Shown here piece after piece: positions 39,528 through 48,893 of a stretch of 64,000 nucleotides of DNA. Location of the stretch: the NCBI RefSeq assembly GCF_005222755.1, contig NZ_STGD01000011.1, positions 147,125 to 211,124 of the forward strand, written 5' to 3'. The notes under the pieces are model-generated. The model was given only the letters and a program-made list of their open reading frames with translations, was not told the DNA's origin and made no database searches. Made by a program: the position numbers and the translations under genes. This DNA comes from Roseomonas sp. HF4 (lineage in GTDB: Bacteria; Pseudomonadota; Alphaproteobacteria; Acetobacterales; Acetobacteraceae). Positions within the stretch are counted from its first letter, which is position 1. Every line of letters begins with the position of its first letter.

Positions 39528-40310
39528 ATGAGCGACGAGATTCTCCACGAAGTCCGGGACGGCGGCATCGCCTGGACAACCTTCAATCGCCCGCAGGCGC
39601 GCAACGCCATGCTGTTCTCGATGTACGAGCGCCTCCAGCAGCTCGCGGTCGAGATCGACGCCGACCCGTCCATCCGCGTCTGGGTGCTGACCGGCGCCGG
39701 CGGCAAGGCCTTTGCGTCGGGCACCGACATCAGCCAGTTCCGCGAATTCAAGACCGCCGAGGACGCGCTGGCCTACGAGGCGCGGATCGACAAAGTGCTG
39801 GGTGCGCTCGAGGGCTGCAACACGCCGATCATCGCGGCGATCGCCGGCGCCTGCACGGGCGGCGGCCTCGGCATCGCCGGGTGCTGCGACATCCGCATCT
39901 GCGACACCTCCGCCCGCTTCGGCCTGCCGATCGCCAAGACGCTGGGCAATATCCTCAACATGAACAACTTCGCGCGCTTCTACGCGCTGGTTGGCCCGGC
40001 GGCGGTCGCGGAGATGATCATGACCTCCCGCCTGTTTTCCTCGGCCGAGGCGAAGCACATCGGCCTGGTCTCCGAGGTGCTGGACACCCAGGAGGCCGTG
40101 GCGGCGCGCGCGATGGAACTCGCGACCACGATGAAGGACCTCGCGCCGCTGACACTGAAGGCGACCAAGATCGCGCTGCGCCGGCTCCGCCATGCGACCG
40201 GCGAGGTCGAGGGCGACGACCTCGTGACCATGTGCTTCACCAGCGCCGACTTCCAGGAAGGCGTCGATGCCTTCCTCAACAAGCGCGCGCCGAAGTTCCA
40301 GGGCAAGTAG
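39528..40310 (+). CDS. Crotonase-fold (enoyl-CoA hydratase/isomerase) family protein
   Basis: A 260-residue crotonase-fold protein. The oxyanion-hole parts FASGTDISQF (residues 62-71) and GACTGGGLGIAGCCD (107-121) are present, and the overall length is standard. The two glutamates that catalyse water addition in ordinary enoyl-CoA hydratases (E144 and E164 in the rat enzyme) align with Gly115 and Ile135, so this is unlikely to be a normal hydratase. An isomerase, hydrolase, or carbon-carbon lyase on a CoA ester is more likely. It is divergent from the CaiB gene, with the CoA-transferase and thiolase suggesting the same pathway. Confidence 0.85.
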   Translation: MSDEILHEVRDGGIAWTTFNRPQARNAMLFSMYERLQQLAVEIDADPSIRVWVLTGAGGKAFASGTDISQFREFKTAEDALAYEARIDKVLGALEGCNTPIIAAIAGACTGGGLGIAGCCDIRICDTSARFGLPIAKTLGNILNMNNFARFYALVGPAAVAEMIMTSRLFSSAEAKHIGLVSEVLDTQEAVAARAMELATTMKDLAPLTLKATKIALRRLRHATGEVEGDDLVTMCFTSADFQEGVDAFLNKRAPKFQGK

Positions 40311-40319
40311 CGCCCGGCA

Positions 40320-42011
40320 TCAATCCCCCCGCGCTGCCCCGTCGCGGCGCGGGTCGGCCGCGCCCTCCAGGCCCCGCGTATCGCGGCGGAGGATCTGCAG
40401 GCCGGTGCTGATGTCGACCAGGCGCGGCTCGTGGCCCATCGCGCGCAGCGCCTCGGCCAGCGGCGCGGCGGCGCTGTTGCGCTCGATCTCGACCGCCACG
40501 GCCTGAGCGCCGATCCGTGGCCGCGCGACCGCCTCGCCCGGCGTCCGGTTCCAGGCCAGCATCTCGACCAGCGCCATCGCCACCGCGTCGATGATGCGCG
40601 CGCCGCCGCCGGCGCCGAGCACGATCTCGGGCGCGCCGTCGGCGCCGAGGACGATGGTCGGCGCCATCGTCGTGGCGGGCCGCTTGCCCCCCTGCATGCG
40701 GTTCTGCGCCGGCGCCGTCGCGGTGCCGGGATTGACCGCGAAGTTCGTCATCGCGTTGTTCAGCGAGAACCCCGCGGCCACGAGGTCGGCACCGAAGTTG
40801 AGGTTGTTCGTCGTGGTGAACGCGATGGCATTGCCCGCGCCGTCCACGACCGAGACATGCGAGGTCGCGGCCTCGGCGATGGGCACGGCGCTGGGCGGCA
40901 GGGCGCCGTGGCGGCGCGGCGGGTCGCCCGCGGTCGCTTCCGCCATCGCGCGGCCGCCCGTCACGAGCGCGGCGCGCGTCGCGACATAGGCGGGGTCGAG
41001 CAACCCGTCCGGGGGCACCTGCACGAAATCCGGGTCGCCCACCCAGCGGCGACGGTCGGCCGCGGCCAAGCGGCTGGCTTCGAGGAACAGGTGCGCCGCG
41101 GCGGCGCCCTCCGGCGCTTCCCGCGCGATGCCGAGGCGCTCCAGCATCGCCAGCATCTGCAGCACCGCCACGCCGCCCGAGGATGGCGGAGCCGCGCCGC
41201 AGATGCGCCGGCCGAAGGCCACGGTGCAGACGGGTGCGCGGTCCCGCACCCGATAGCCGGCGAGGTCGGCCGCCGTGAGCAGCGTCGGCACCGGCGGCGC
41301 CGCGGCGGCGGCGAGCACAGCGGCGGCCAGCGGACCGTCGTGCAGCGCGCGGGCGCCGAGCGCCCCGATCATGCGCAGCGCCGCCGCCTGCGCGGGATTG
41401 CGCAGCGTGGCGCCCGCGGCCAAGGGCTGGCCTTCGGCATCGAGGTAGAGCGCGCGCAGGTCGGGCCGCCGCGCCAGGTCCCCCGCGCGCTGGCGCAGCA
41501 CCTGGTGCAGGTAGGGCGGCACGGGGAAGCCCTGCTCGGCCGCCGCGATCGCCGGTGCCATCAGCGTGGCCCAGGGCAGGCGCCCGTGCCGCGCATGCAG
41601 TTCCGCCACCAGCGCGACGGCTCCTGGCACGCCGACCGAGCGGCCGCTGCGCGCCACCGTCGCGGTGCCGAGCGTACTGCCGTCCTTGTCCCGCACCAGG
41701 GCGGCGGTCGCCGCGGCCGGCGCGGCGGACAGGCCCTCGAGATGCGCCAGGCTGCGCGTCGCCGCATCCCAGTGCAGCGCCAGCGCGCCGCCGCCGAGGC
41801 CGCTCGCATGCGGCTCGACGACCGAGAGCACCATCTGCACCGCCACGACCGCATCGGCCGCGCTGCCGCCGGCGCGGAGCATGGCGAGCCCGGCCTCCGA
41901 CGCCAGCGGATGCGCCGAGACCACCATCTGGCGCTGGGCGCGCAGCGGTGGCTCGGCGGCAAGGGTTGCTGGCGCGGCGAGCAGGAGGACGGCGAGCAGC
42001 AGGCGCTTCAT
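40320..42011 (-). CDS. ggt: Gamma-glutamyltransferase
   Basis: A 563-residue exported Ntn-hydrolase that transfers or hydrolyses gamma-glutamyl groups in the periplasm. Residues 1-18 form a signal peptide. The precursor self-cleaves before the nucleophile Thr383 (AATSHVSVVDGAG), giving large and small subunits. The GxxGGG pattern near the N-terminus and the GGKRPATTMAPTIV segment near residue 458 and GAGGGARIIDAV are family marks. Its end is 9 bases from the crotonase stop (convergent). It is divergent from a Bug receptor, 75 bases away. Confidence 0.92.
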   Translation of the reverse strand: MKRLLLAVLLLAAPATLAAEPPLRAQRQMVVSAHPLASEAGLAMLRAGGSAADAVVAVQMVLSVVEPHASGLGGGALALHWDAATRSLAHLEGLSAAPAAATAALVRDKDGSTLGTATVARSGRSVGVPGAVALVAELHARHGRLPWATLMAPAIAAAEQGFPVPPYLHQVLRQRAGDLARRPDLRALYLDAEGQPLAAGATLRNPAQAAALRMIGALGARALHDGPLAAAVLAAAAAPPVPTLLTAADLAGYRVRDRAPVCTVAFGRRICGAAPPSSGGVAVLQMLAMLERLGIAREAPEGAAAAHLFLEASRLAAADRRRWVGDPDFVQVPPDGLLDPAYVATRAALVTGGRAMAEATAGDPPRRHGALPPSAVPIAEAATSHVSVVDGAGNAIAFTTTNNLNFGADLVAAGFSLNNAMTNFAVNPGTATAPAQNRMQGGKRPATTMAPTIVLGADGAPEIVLGAGGGARIIDAVAMALVEMLAWNRTPGEAVARPRIGAQAVAVEIERNSAAAPLAEALRAMGHEPRLVDISTGLQILRRDTRGLEGAADPRRDGAARGD

Positions 42012-42085
42012 GAGCGCGAGCCTAGCGGCATTGCGCCGCGCGCGGAACGTGCTTGGATGGCCAGGCAATCCGGGAGACCACAACC

Positions 42086-43051
42086 ATGATCCATCGCAGA
42101 ACGCTGCTGGCCGCGCCCCTGCTGGCCGCGCCCGGCCTCGCGCTTGCCCAGTCCGCCTGGCCCAGCCGCGCCATCCGCATCGTCGTGCCCTTCGGCGCCG
42201 GCGGCGTGATCGACGTGGTGGCGCGCATCCTGGCCGAGCCGCTGTCGCAGAAGCTCGGCCAGACCATCGTCATCGAGAACGCGCCCGGCGCCGGCAGCAC
42301 GATCGGCGCGCGCAACGTGATGCGCGCCCAGCCCGATGGCTACACGCTGTTCCTCAACGGCGCGGCGATGAGCGTGATCCCGGCCCTGTTCCCCGATGCC
42401 GGCGTGAACCCGACGCAGGATTTCCTGCCGGTCGCGCTGCTCGGCGAACAGCCCTTCGTCGCCGCCGTACACCCAGCGGTGCCGGCGACCGACGTCGCCT
42501 CGCTGCTCGCCTGGCTGCGCGCGAAGCGGGGGGAAGCGACCTTCGCCACCACGGGCATCGGCGCCGCCTCCCACCTCGCGGGGGAATTGCTGAAAAAGCT
42601 GGCCGGCGTCGACTTCACGATCGTGCAGTACCGCGGCACGCCGGCCGCGGTGACCGATTTCGTCGCCGGGCGCGTCGAATTCATGATCGACAGCCAGACG
42701 CTGCTGGCGCCACTGATCGCCGACGGCCGGGCGAAGGGGCTGGCGGTCACGACGGCGCGGCGGTCCCGCCTGCTGCCCGACCTGCCGACCCTGCAGGAGG
42801 CCGGCGTTGCGGGCTACGAGACCTCGTCCTGGCAGGCGCTCTATGCGCCCGCGGGGGTGGCCCCGTCGATCGTGCAGCGCCTCTCGGCCGCGACGATGGA
42901 GGTGCTGGCCGACCGGTCCGTGCAGGACCGCTTCCACCAGCGCGGCGTCGAGCCGCGACCGGGCGACGCGGCCGCCCTCGGCACCTTCTTGCACGCCGAG
43001 ATGGAAAAGTGGCTGCCGATCCTGCGCGCGACGAACGCGCGCTCGGGCTGA
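42086..43051 (+). CDS. Bug family tripartite tricarboxylate transporter receptor
   Basis: A 321-residue periplasmic binding protein with an N-terminal signal peptide (RRTLLAAPLLAAPGLALAQ). Family features are WPSRAIRIVVPFGAGGVIDVVARI near residues 24-47, ENAPGAGSTIGA near 63-74, FLPVALLG, and a closing FLHAEMEKWLPIL. Bug receptors bind carboxylates such as tricarboxylates, glutamate, or nicotinate. No TctA/TctB membrane genes are nearby, as is common. It is divergent from ggt and may serve glutamate or pyroglutamate uptake; that is inference from position. Confidence 0.9.
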   Translation: MIHRRTLLAAPLLAAPGLALAQSAWPSRAIRIVVPFGAGGVIDVVARILAEPLSQKLGQTIVIENAPGAGSTIGARNVMRAQPDGYTLFLNGAAMSVIPALFPDAGVNPTQDFLPVALLGEQPFVAAVHPAVPATDVASLLAWLRAKRGEATFATTGIGAASHLAGELLKKLAGVDFTIVQYRGTPAAVTDFVAGRVEFMIDSQTLLAPLIADGRAKGLAVTTARRSRLLPDLPTLQEAGVAGYETSSWQALYAPAGVAPSIVQRLSAATMEVLADRSVQDRFHQRGVEPRPGDAAALGTFLHAEMEKWLPILRATNARSG

Positions 43052-43279
43052 CGTCGATTACGTTTGCTTTCCGGTGACGGGAGGTTCATATGCCTTTCGT
43101 CACCTCGTCCGGTCCGCTTGTCGGACCTCGCTCTCCGTGCCTTTCCTTGGTTGAGCTTCAGCGATGGCTGGCCCGTCGCGCGCCTGCGCGTCCCCGAAAC
43201 GGGACTGCGTCGATGCATGCGCCGGTATCACCGTCGCGCATGTCGCGCGGCGGCAACGCTCGATCCCGGAGAGCTCCGC
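43052..43279 (+). promoter_or_regulatory. Structured leader of the cold-shock gene
   Basis: The 228 bases before cspA contain two perfect hairpins: GGTGACG (43073-43079) with CGTCACC (43098-43104), and GGTCCG (43111-43116) with CGGACC (43122-43127). Cold-shock genes often have long structured leaders that change fold with temperature. Between the arms of the first hairpin is GGGAGG followed by an ATG (43090), so the fold would hide a ribosome site. Regulation by temperature is inference. Confidence 0.45.
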
Positions 43280-43486
43280 ATGAGCATCGGCACCGTGAAG
43301 TGGTTCAACGCGACCAAGGGCTATGGCTTCATCCAGCCCGAGGACGGCAGCAAGGACGTCTTCGTCCACATCAGCGACGTGCAGCGCGCCGGCCTGAATG
43401 GCCTGAACGAAGGCGACAAGGTCGAGTTCGAGCTGCAGCGCGGCCAGCAGGGCAAGGTTTCGGCGGGCAACCTCCGCCTCGCCTGA
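43280..43486 (+). CDS. cspA: Cold-shock protein (CspA family)
   Basis: A 68-residue single-domain cold-shock protein that binds single-stranded RNA/DNA. RNP1 is KGYGFIQ near residues 13-19 and RNP2 is VFVHIS near 27-32. It begins [13 protein letters not shown], as expected. The ATG is preceded by GGAGAG. A terminator with a TTCG loop follows within 10 bases. Confidence 0.95.
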   Translation: MSIGTVKWFNATKGYGFIQPEDGSKDVFVHISDVQRAGLNGLNEGDKVEFELQRGQQGKVSAGNLRLA

Positions 43487-43495
43487 ACCCTGCCG

Positions 43496-43519
43496 GGGCG
43501 GCCTTCGGGCCGCCCTTTT
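43496..43519 (+). terminator. Rho-independent terminator after cspA
   Basis: GGGCGGCC (43496-43503) pairs perfectly with GGCCGCCC (43508-43515) around the stable loop TTCG, followed by TTTT. It starts 9 bases after the cspA stop. Confidence 0.85.
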
Positions 43520-43544
43520 CATCTCTGACACCTGGAGCAACGCC

Positions 43545-43724
43545 GTGGCGCGACCGCCCAATTATGGCCAGCAGCGGGCCGACGTGAACCGGAGCAAGCA
43601 GGCCAAGAAGGAAGCCAAGCAGCGCGAACGCGACGAAGCGGTCGCGCGGCGCAAGGCCACCGGACAGGACCTCGAGCCCGAGGCCGGCACCGACGTCGAC
43701 GCCGACAAGCCCGCGCGCGACTGA
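43545..43724 (+). CDS. Small charged hypothetical protein
   Basis: A 59-residue reading frame from GTG 43545 to TGA at 43724, just below usual size cut-offs. CTGGAG lies about 8 bases upstream. The product is highly charged (VARPPNYGQQRADVNRSKQ..., with Lys/Arg in the middle and Asp/Glu at the end) and looks unstructured. Codon use has the strong third-position GC of its neighbours, which supports its being real. It is the second of three small genes after cspA; no function can be assigned. Confidence 0.6.
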   Translation: MARPPNYGQQRADVNRSKQAKKEAKQRERDEAVARRKATGQDLEPEAGTDVDADKPARD

Positions 43725-43743
43725 CGCGGGCAGGAGACCACCC

Positions 43744-43974
43744 ATGGCCGCCAAACCCGGCAGCAAGTCCGCCTTCGTGCTGTTCGACGTGATCTACGCC
43801 GACGGCAGCCGCCGCTCCAACCGCAAGGTCCCGGCCGAGATCCTCGGCGGCCTCGACGGCGACGAGCCGGCGCGCAAGGTCATCCAGGAACAGGACAACG
43901 AGATCGCGAAGGCGTCGGGGAAGCCGCCGCTGACGATCGCGCAGCTGATCCGCGCCGGCGGCAAGAAGCGCTAG
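43744..43974 (+). CDS. Small hypothetical protein
   Basis: A 76-residue protein with AGGAGA 8 bases before its ATG. It starts with a Lys-rich segment, then FVLFDVIYADGSRRSNRKV (beta-like), EILGGLDGDEPARKVIQEQDNEIAKASG (helical), and a KPPLTIAQLIRAGGKKR tail. It follows the 59-residue gene by 19 bases, so they may be co-transcribed. I do not recognise it. Confidence 0.7.
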   Translation: MAAKPGSKSAFVLFDVIYADGSRRSNRKVPAEILGGLDGDEPARKVIQEQDNEIAKASGKPPLTIAQLIRAGGKKR

Positions 43975-44050
43975 GCTCCGGCCCGGCCGGCGCGCCGCCT
44001 CGCCGGCGCCGTCCGCAATCCCGCCATCGTCGGGGCCCACACGACCCGAC

Positions 44051-45742
44051 GTGACGACCGAATCCCCCCTTCTCCGACGCTTCGTGTTCCTGGCGCTTGC
44101 CCTCGCCATCACGGCGGGGCTCGTGGCGCTGGCGGTCGCCGTGCTGGCGCCCGACGGCTGGACGGTGGCCGAGGCGCTGATCCTGCTCTGCTACCTCGGG
44201 ACCGTGCCCTGGAGCGCGCTGTCGGCCGCCAATGCGCTGGTCGGGCTCGTCATCCTGCTCGGCGCGCGCGACCCGCCCGCGGCCGTGCTGCCCGCGTTGC
44301 GCGCGGCCCGGCCCGGTCCGCCGCAGGGGCGCACCGCCATCGCCATCTGCGTGCGCAACGAGGACATGGCGGCCGTCCTGCCGCCGCTCGGCCGGCTGAT
44401 GGACGGCCTGCCGGCAGCGCATTTCGATCTCTGGGTGCTGTCCGACACGCCGGACGGCGCCGCCGCCGAGGCCGAGGCCGCCGCCTTCCACGCCTTCGCC
44501 GCCGGCCGCCCGAACGCGCATTACCGTCGCCGCGTCGGGAACGAGGGGTTCAAGGCGGGCAACGTGATGGACTTCCTCGACCATCATGCGGACGGGCTCG
44601 ACCACTTCCTCTGCCTCGACGCCGATTCCGAGATGACGCCGGAGGCCGTGCTGCGCCTGGTTGCCTGCATGGAGGCCGACCCGCGGCTTGCGATCCTGCA
44701 GCAGCTGATCCACGGCCGCCCGGCAACCGCCGCCTTCCCCCGGCTTTTCCAGTTCGGCATGCGCCAGGGCATGCGCGCCTGGGCCACCGGCCAGGCCTGG
44801 TGGCAGGGTGACGAGGGGCCCTACTGGGGCCACAACGCGCTGATCCGCATCGCACCCTTCCGTGACCTCTGCCGGCTCGAACCCCTGCCGGACGGCTCCC
44901 GCATCCTGAGCCACGACCAGGTGGAGGCAACGCGCCTGCACGCCGCCGGCTGGAAGGTCCGCGTGCTGCCCGACGACACCGGCAGCGCCGAGGGCAACCC
45001 GCCCACCTTCGGGGATTTCGTCACGCGGGACCTGCGCTGGGCGGGGGGCAACATGCAGTATCTCGCGCTGCTGCGCCTGCCGGGGCAGACCCTGATGGCG
45101 CGCTGGCAGCTGGTGCAGGCGATCCTGCTGTTCCTCGGCGCGCCGCTCTGGTGCGCGATCCTGCTGCTGGCGGGGGTGAATGCCCTGACCGGCGGTGGCG
45201 CGGCCACGCCGACCGGCCTGCTGGTCGCGCTGCTCGCAGCGACCTGGGCCTGCCACTACGCGCCGAAGCTCGCCGGCTATGCCGAGGTGCTGTTGAAGCC
45301 GGCGCTGGCCGACCGCTACGGCGGGCGCGCTGCCTTCGCGCGCGGCGCGGCGGCCGAGATCCTGTTCACCACGCTGATGGAACCCGCGCGGCTGATGGCG
45401 CAGACGCTGTTCCTGCTGGCGCTGCCCTTCGGGATCAAGGTCGGCTGGGTGCCGCAGAACCGCGCCGACCGCGGCGTCGCCTGGGCCGACGCGGCGCGGC
45501 AGTTCTGGCCGCCGACGCTGGCCGGCGCGGTGCTCGTCGTGCTCTTCGCCGCTGCCTCGCCGCTCGCGCTGCTGCTCGCGGCGCCGGTGCTGGCGTCCCT
45601 GTTGCTGGCCATTCCCTTCGCGGTCGTGACGGCCGACAGGGATGTCTCGGCGCGGTTGCGGGCGGCGGGGGTGTGCGCGCTGCCCGAGGAACTCCCGGCG
45701 CGGCCGCGCCAGGGCGATATCCGTTCGGATGGGTTCATCTGA
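44051..45742 (+). CDS. MdoH-type glucan glucosyltransferase
   Basis: A 563-residue family 2 glycosyltransferase resembling glucans biosynthesis glucosyltransferase H. Two N-terminal helices (residues 10-30 and 40-70) are followed by the cytoplasmic catalytic domain with D-x-D type FLCLDADSEM, GHNALIRIAPF near 258, LSHDQVEA near 287 and RDLRWAGGNMQY near 327 (Q/RxxRW motif). Membrane helices follow to the end. It would use UDP-glucose to make osmoregulated periplasmic glucans. It starts with GTG. No mdoG partner is next to it, and it is shorter than E. coli MdoH (about 850), mainly at the N-terminus. Confidence 0.82.
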   Translation: MTTESPLLRRFVFLALALAITAGLVALAVAVLAPDGWTVAEALILLCYLGTVPWSALSAANALVGLVILLGARDPPAAVLPALRAARPGPPQGRTAIAICVRNEDMAAVLPPLGRLMDGLPAAHFDLWVLSDTPDGAAAEAEAAAFHAFAAGRPNAHYRRRVGNEGFKAGNVMDFLDHHADGLDHFLCLDADSEMTPEAVLRLVACMEADPRLAILQQLIHGRPATAAFPRLFQFGMRQGMRAWATGQAWWQGDEGPYWGHNALIRIAPFRDLCRLEPLPDGSRILSHDQVEATRLHAAGWKVRVLPDDTGSAEGNPPTFGDFVTRDLRWAGGNMQYLALLRLPGQTLMARWQLVQAILLFLGAPLWCAILLLAGVNALTGGGAATPTGLLVALLAATWACHYAPKLAGYAEVLLKPALADRYGGRAAFARGAAAEILFTTLMEPARLMAQTLFLLALPFGIKVGWVPQNRADRGVAWADAARQFWPPTLAGAVLVVLFAAASPLALLLAAPVLASLLLAIPFAVVTADRDVSARLRAAGVCALPEELPARPRQGDIRSDGFI

Positions 45743-46090
45743 CCGCGCGTCGGCGTCCGAAGTCCATGGAGCATGGGCGATCCTGTGGCCGCTTGGGCGC
45801 TGTTCCGAGCTCGTAACCTTTTCCGGGCCGCCATTCGGGCGTCGATCCGCGATCCAGGCCGATGGCCTTGGCCCCGACGGGAACGACGGCGGTGGCGTGC
45901 CGGCGCGACGATGCAGCCCGGGCGGGGATCAAGCCGGTGGCGCCAAGGCACCGGGCCCGAGGCTGGCGCGCCTTTCCGGGTGACCCGGGCCAGGACGGGC
46001 GCGACCTGCGTCGGCAGGCCGCCATCGCCGGCGCGCTCGACAGCGCATTTGCCCGGTGAGCCTGGTCGAGACCCGACCCGAGGAGCGACG
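45743..46090. other. Intergenic gap without a recognisable gene
   Basis: About 350 bases between the glycosyltransferase gene and the tRNA gene. The reading frames here lack convincing starts or known motifs. I saw no repeat, RNA or promoter that I could support. Confidence 0.5.
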
Positions 46091-46165
46091 TGGTGCCGGG
46101 TGAGGGATTTGAACCCCCGACCTTCTGATTACAAATCAGCTGCACTACCACTGTGCTAACCCGGC
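46091..46165 (-). tRNA. tRNA-Thr (anticodon TGT)
   Basis: A 75-base tRNA on the minus strand with all arms: acceptor GCCGGGT/ACCCGGC, D arm GCACAGTGGTAGTGC, anticodon arm with loop TTTGTAA (anticodon TGT at 46133-46131), T arm GGGGGTTCAAATCCCTC, and encoded CCA (46093-46091). Its sequence resembles bacterial threonine tRNAs. No integrase or repeated tRNA end was found beside it. Confidence 0.95.
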
Positions 46166-46246
46166 CCGCGGATCACTTGGCCATGCCGGCGGAATAGCGT
46201 TCCTCCGCGGATGGTGTCGAGTCACGCGCGACGGCTGCCAGCCTTG

Positions 46247-47260
46247 TCAGGCGGCGGCCCGTGGCGGGCCCGAGGATTGCCGCACCACCAGCTCGATCGG
46301 CAGTTCCGTCACGCGCGGCACATCCTCCCCCGCCAGCCGCGCCAGGACCTTGCGCGCCGCCGCCGCACCGATCCGCGCCGTCGGGATATGCACCGTGGTC
46401 AGCGCGGGCGACAGGTGCGCCGCCATCTCCAGGTTGTCGATGCCGACGACCGACAGGTCGCCCGGCACCGAAAGGCCCCGCGCCTGCGCCTCCACCAGGC
46501 AGCCGACGGCAAGCTGGTCGATGCCGCAGACGATCGCGGTCGGCGGCTCCGCCAGCGAGAGCAACGCCGAACATCCGGCACGCCCGCCGCCGAGGGTGAA
46601 GTCCTGCTCGCTGACGCGCCATTCCGGCAGGTCGAGCCCGCGCGCCGCGAGCGCCGCTCGCACGCCTTCGAGCCGCGCGCGCTGGCGGTCGTTGAACCGC
46701 GTGATGCCGCAGACCACGCCGAGGCGCGTATGGCCGAGGCCGATCAGGTGTTCCGCGGCCAGGCGGCCTGCCGCGCCGTTGTCCACGACCACGGCGTCGA
46801 AGCGCGGGTCCTCGCACCAGGTCAGGACGACGGGCACGCCAGCGCCCGCGAGCAGCGGCCACGCGTCGGGCGCGCGCTGCGCGCCCACCAGCATCAGCCC
46901 GTCCACGCCGCGGGACAGCAGCCCGCGGATGACCGCCGCCTCCGTCTCCGGGTGGAAGTCGGATGAGGCGACGAGCAGGTGCCGCCCGGCTTCGGCCAGC
47001 GTCGTCTGCATGGCCTGCAGGCAACGCGAGAAGATCGCGTTGTCGAGCGACGGCACCACCGCGGCGATGCCCGCATCCCCGGCGGCGCGCGCACCGGACC
47101 CGGGCCAGGCGCCGCCGAGTTCCGCGACGGCGGCGCGCACGCGGTCGCGCGTGGGCGCGCTGACGATGGCCGGCTGCGACAACGCGCGGGAGGCGGTGGC
47201 CACCGACACGCCGGCGGCCGCCGCGATCTCGGCCAGCCGGGGTCGGTTGCGACGGGACAT
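46247..47260 (-). CDS. LacI family transcriptional repressor
   Basis: A 337-residue regulator: N-terminal LacI helix-turn-helix (LAEIAAAAGVSVATASRALSQP, residues 9-30), then a periplasmic-binding-like effector domain with VPSLDNAIFSRCLQAM near 67, GLMLVG near 121, and a C-terminal domain with DLSVVGIDNLEMAA. ATG 47260 is chosen because AGGA lies 9-12 bases upstream; an in-frame ATG at 47269 is adjacent. It is divergent from the hisD-like operon and two LacI-type operators lie between them, so it very likely represses that operon and itself. Confidence 0.9.
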   Translation of the reverse strand: MSRRNRPRLAEIAAAAGVSVATASRALSQPAIVSAPTRDRVRAAVAELGGAWPGSGARAAGDAGIAAVVPSLDNAIFSRCLQAMQTTLAEAGRHLLVASSDFHPETEAAVIRGLLSRGVDGLMLVGAQRAPDAWPLLAGAGVPVVLTWCEDPRFDAVVVDNGAAGRLAAEHLIGLGHTRLGVVCGITRFNDRQRARLEGVRAALAARGLDLPEWRVSEQDFTLGGGRAGCSALLSLAEPPTAIVCGIDQLAVGCLVEAQARGLSVPGDLSVVGIDNLEMAAHLSPALTTVHIPTARIGAAAARKVLARLAGEDVPRVTELPIELVVRQSSGPPRAAA

Positions 47261-47280
47261 ACGGCGCATCCTGGCAGAAA

Positions 47281-47294
47281 TGAAAAATCTTTCA
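47281..47294. promoter_or_regulatory. LacI-type operator 1 (TGAAAAATCTTTCA)
   Basis: TGAAA-AATC-TTTCA is a perfect inverted repeat with 4 central bases, of the TGAAA...TTTCA type used by LacI/GalR repressors. It is 21 bases upstream of the lacI-type gene start, a fit for autoregulation. Assignment is by pattern and position. Confidence 0.6.
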
Positions 47295-47327
47295 ACAGCT
47301 TTGGCTTGGTGAGGTGGGGAATTCAGT

Positions 47328-47361
47328 TTGACACGTCAGTCACGGCGTGAAATCGTTTTGA
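47328..47361 (+). promoter_or_regulatory. Likely operon promoter with LacI-type operator 2
   Basis: A consensus -35 box TTGACA is at 47328-47333. TGAAATCGTTTTGA (47348-47361) is a near-palindrome with the central CG typical of LacI family operators, and it covers where the -10 box should be (no good TATAAT is visible). Repressor binding there would block transcription of the downstream operon. Confidence 0.6.
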
Positions 47362-47378
47362 AAATTTTCTGAGAATAA

Positions 47379-48892
<1,514 letters not shown>

Positions 48893-48893
<1 letters not shown>

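Noticed and set aside
43090..43587. A 165-codon frame starting with a strong ribosome site inside the cspA leader
   Set aside because: Most of it overlaps cspA in another frame and its composition is Arg/Pro-rich; I keep only the leader hairpin as a finding.
45743..46090. Possible attachment site next to tRNA-Thr
   Set aside because: No integrase, direct repeat of the tRNA end or phage gene was seen on either side.
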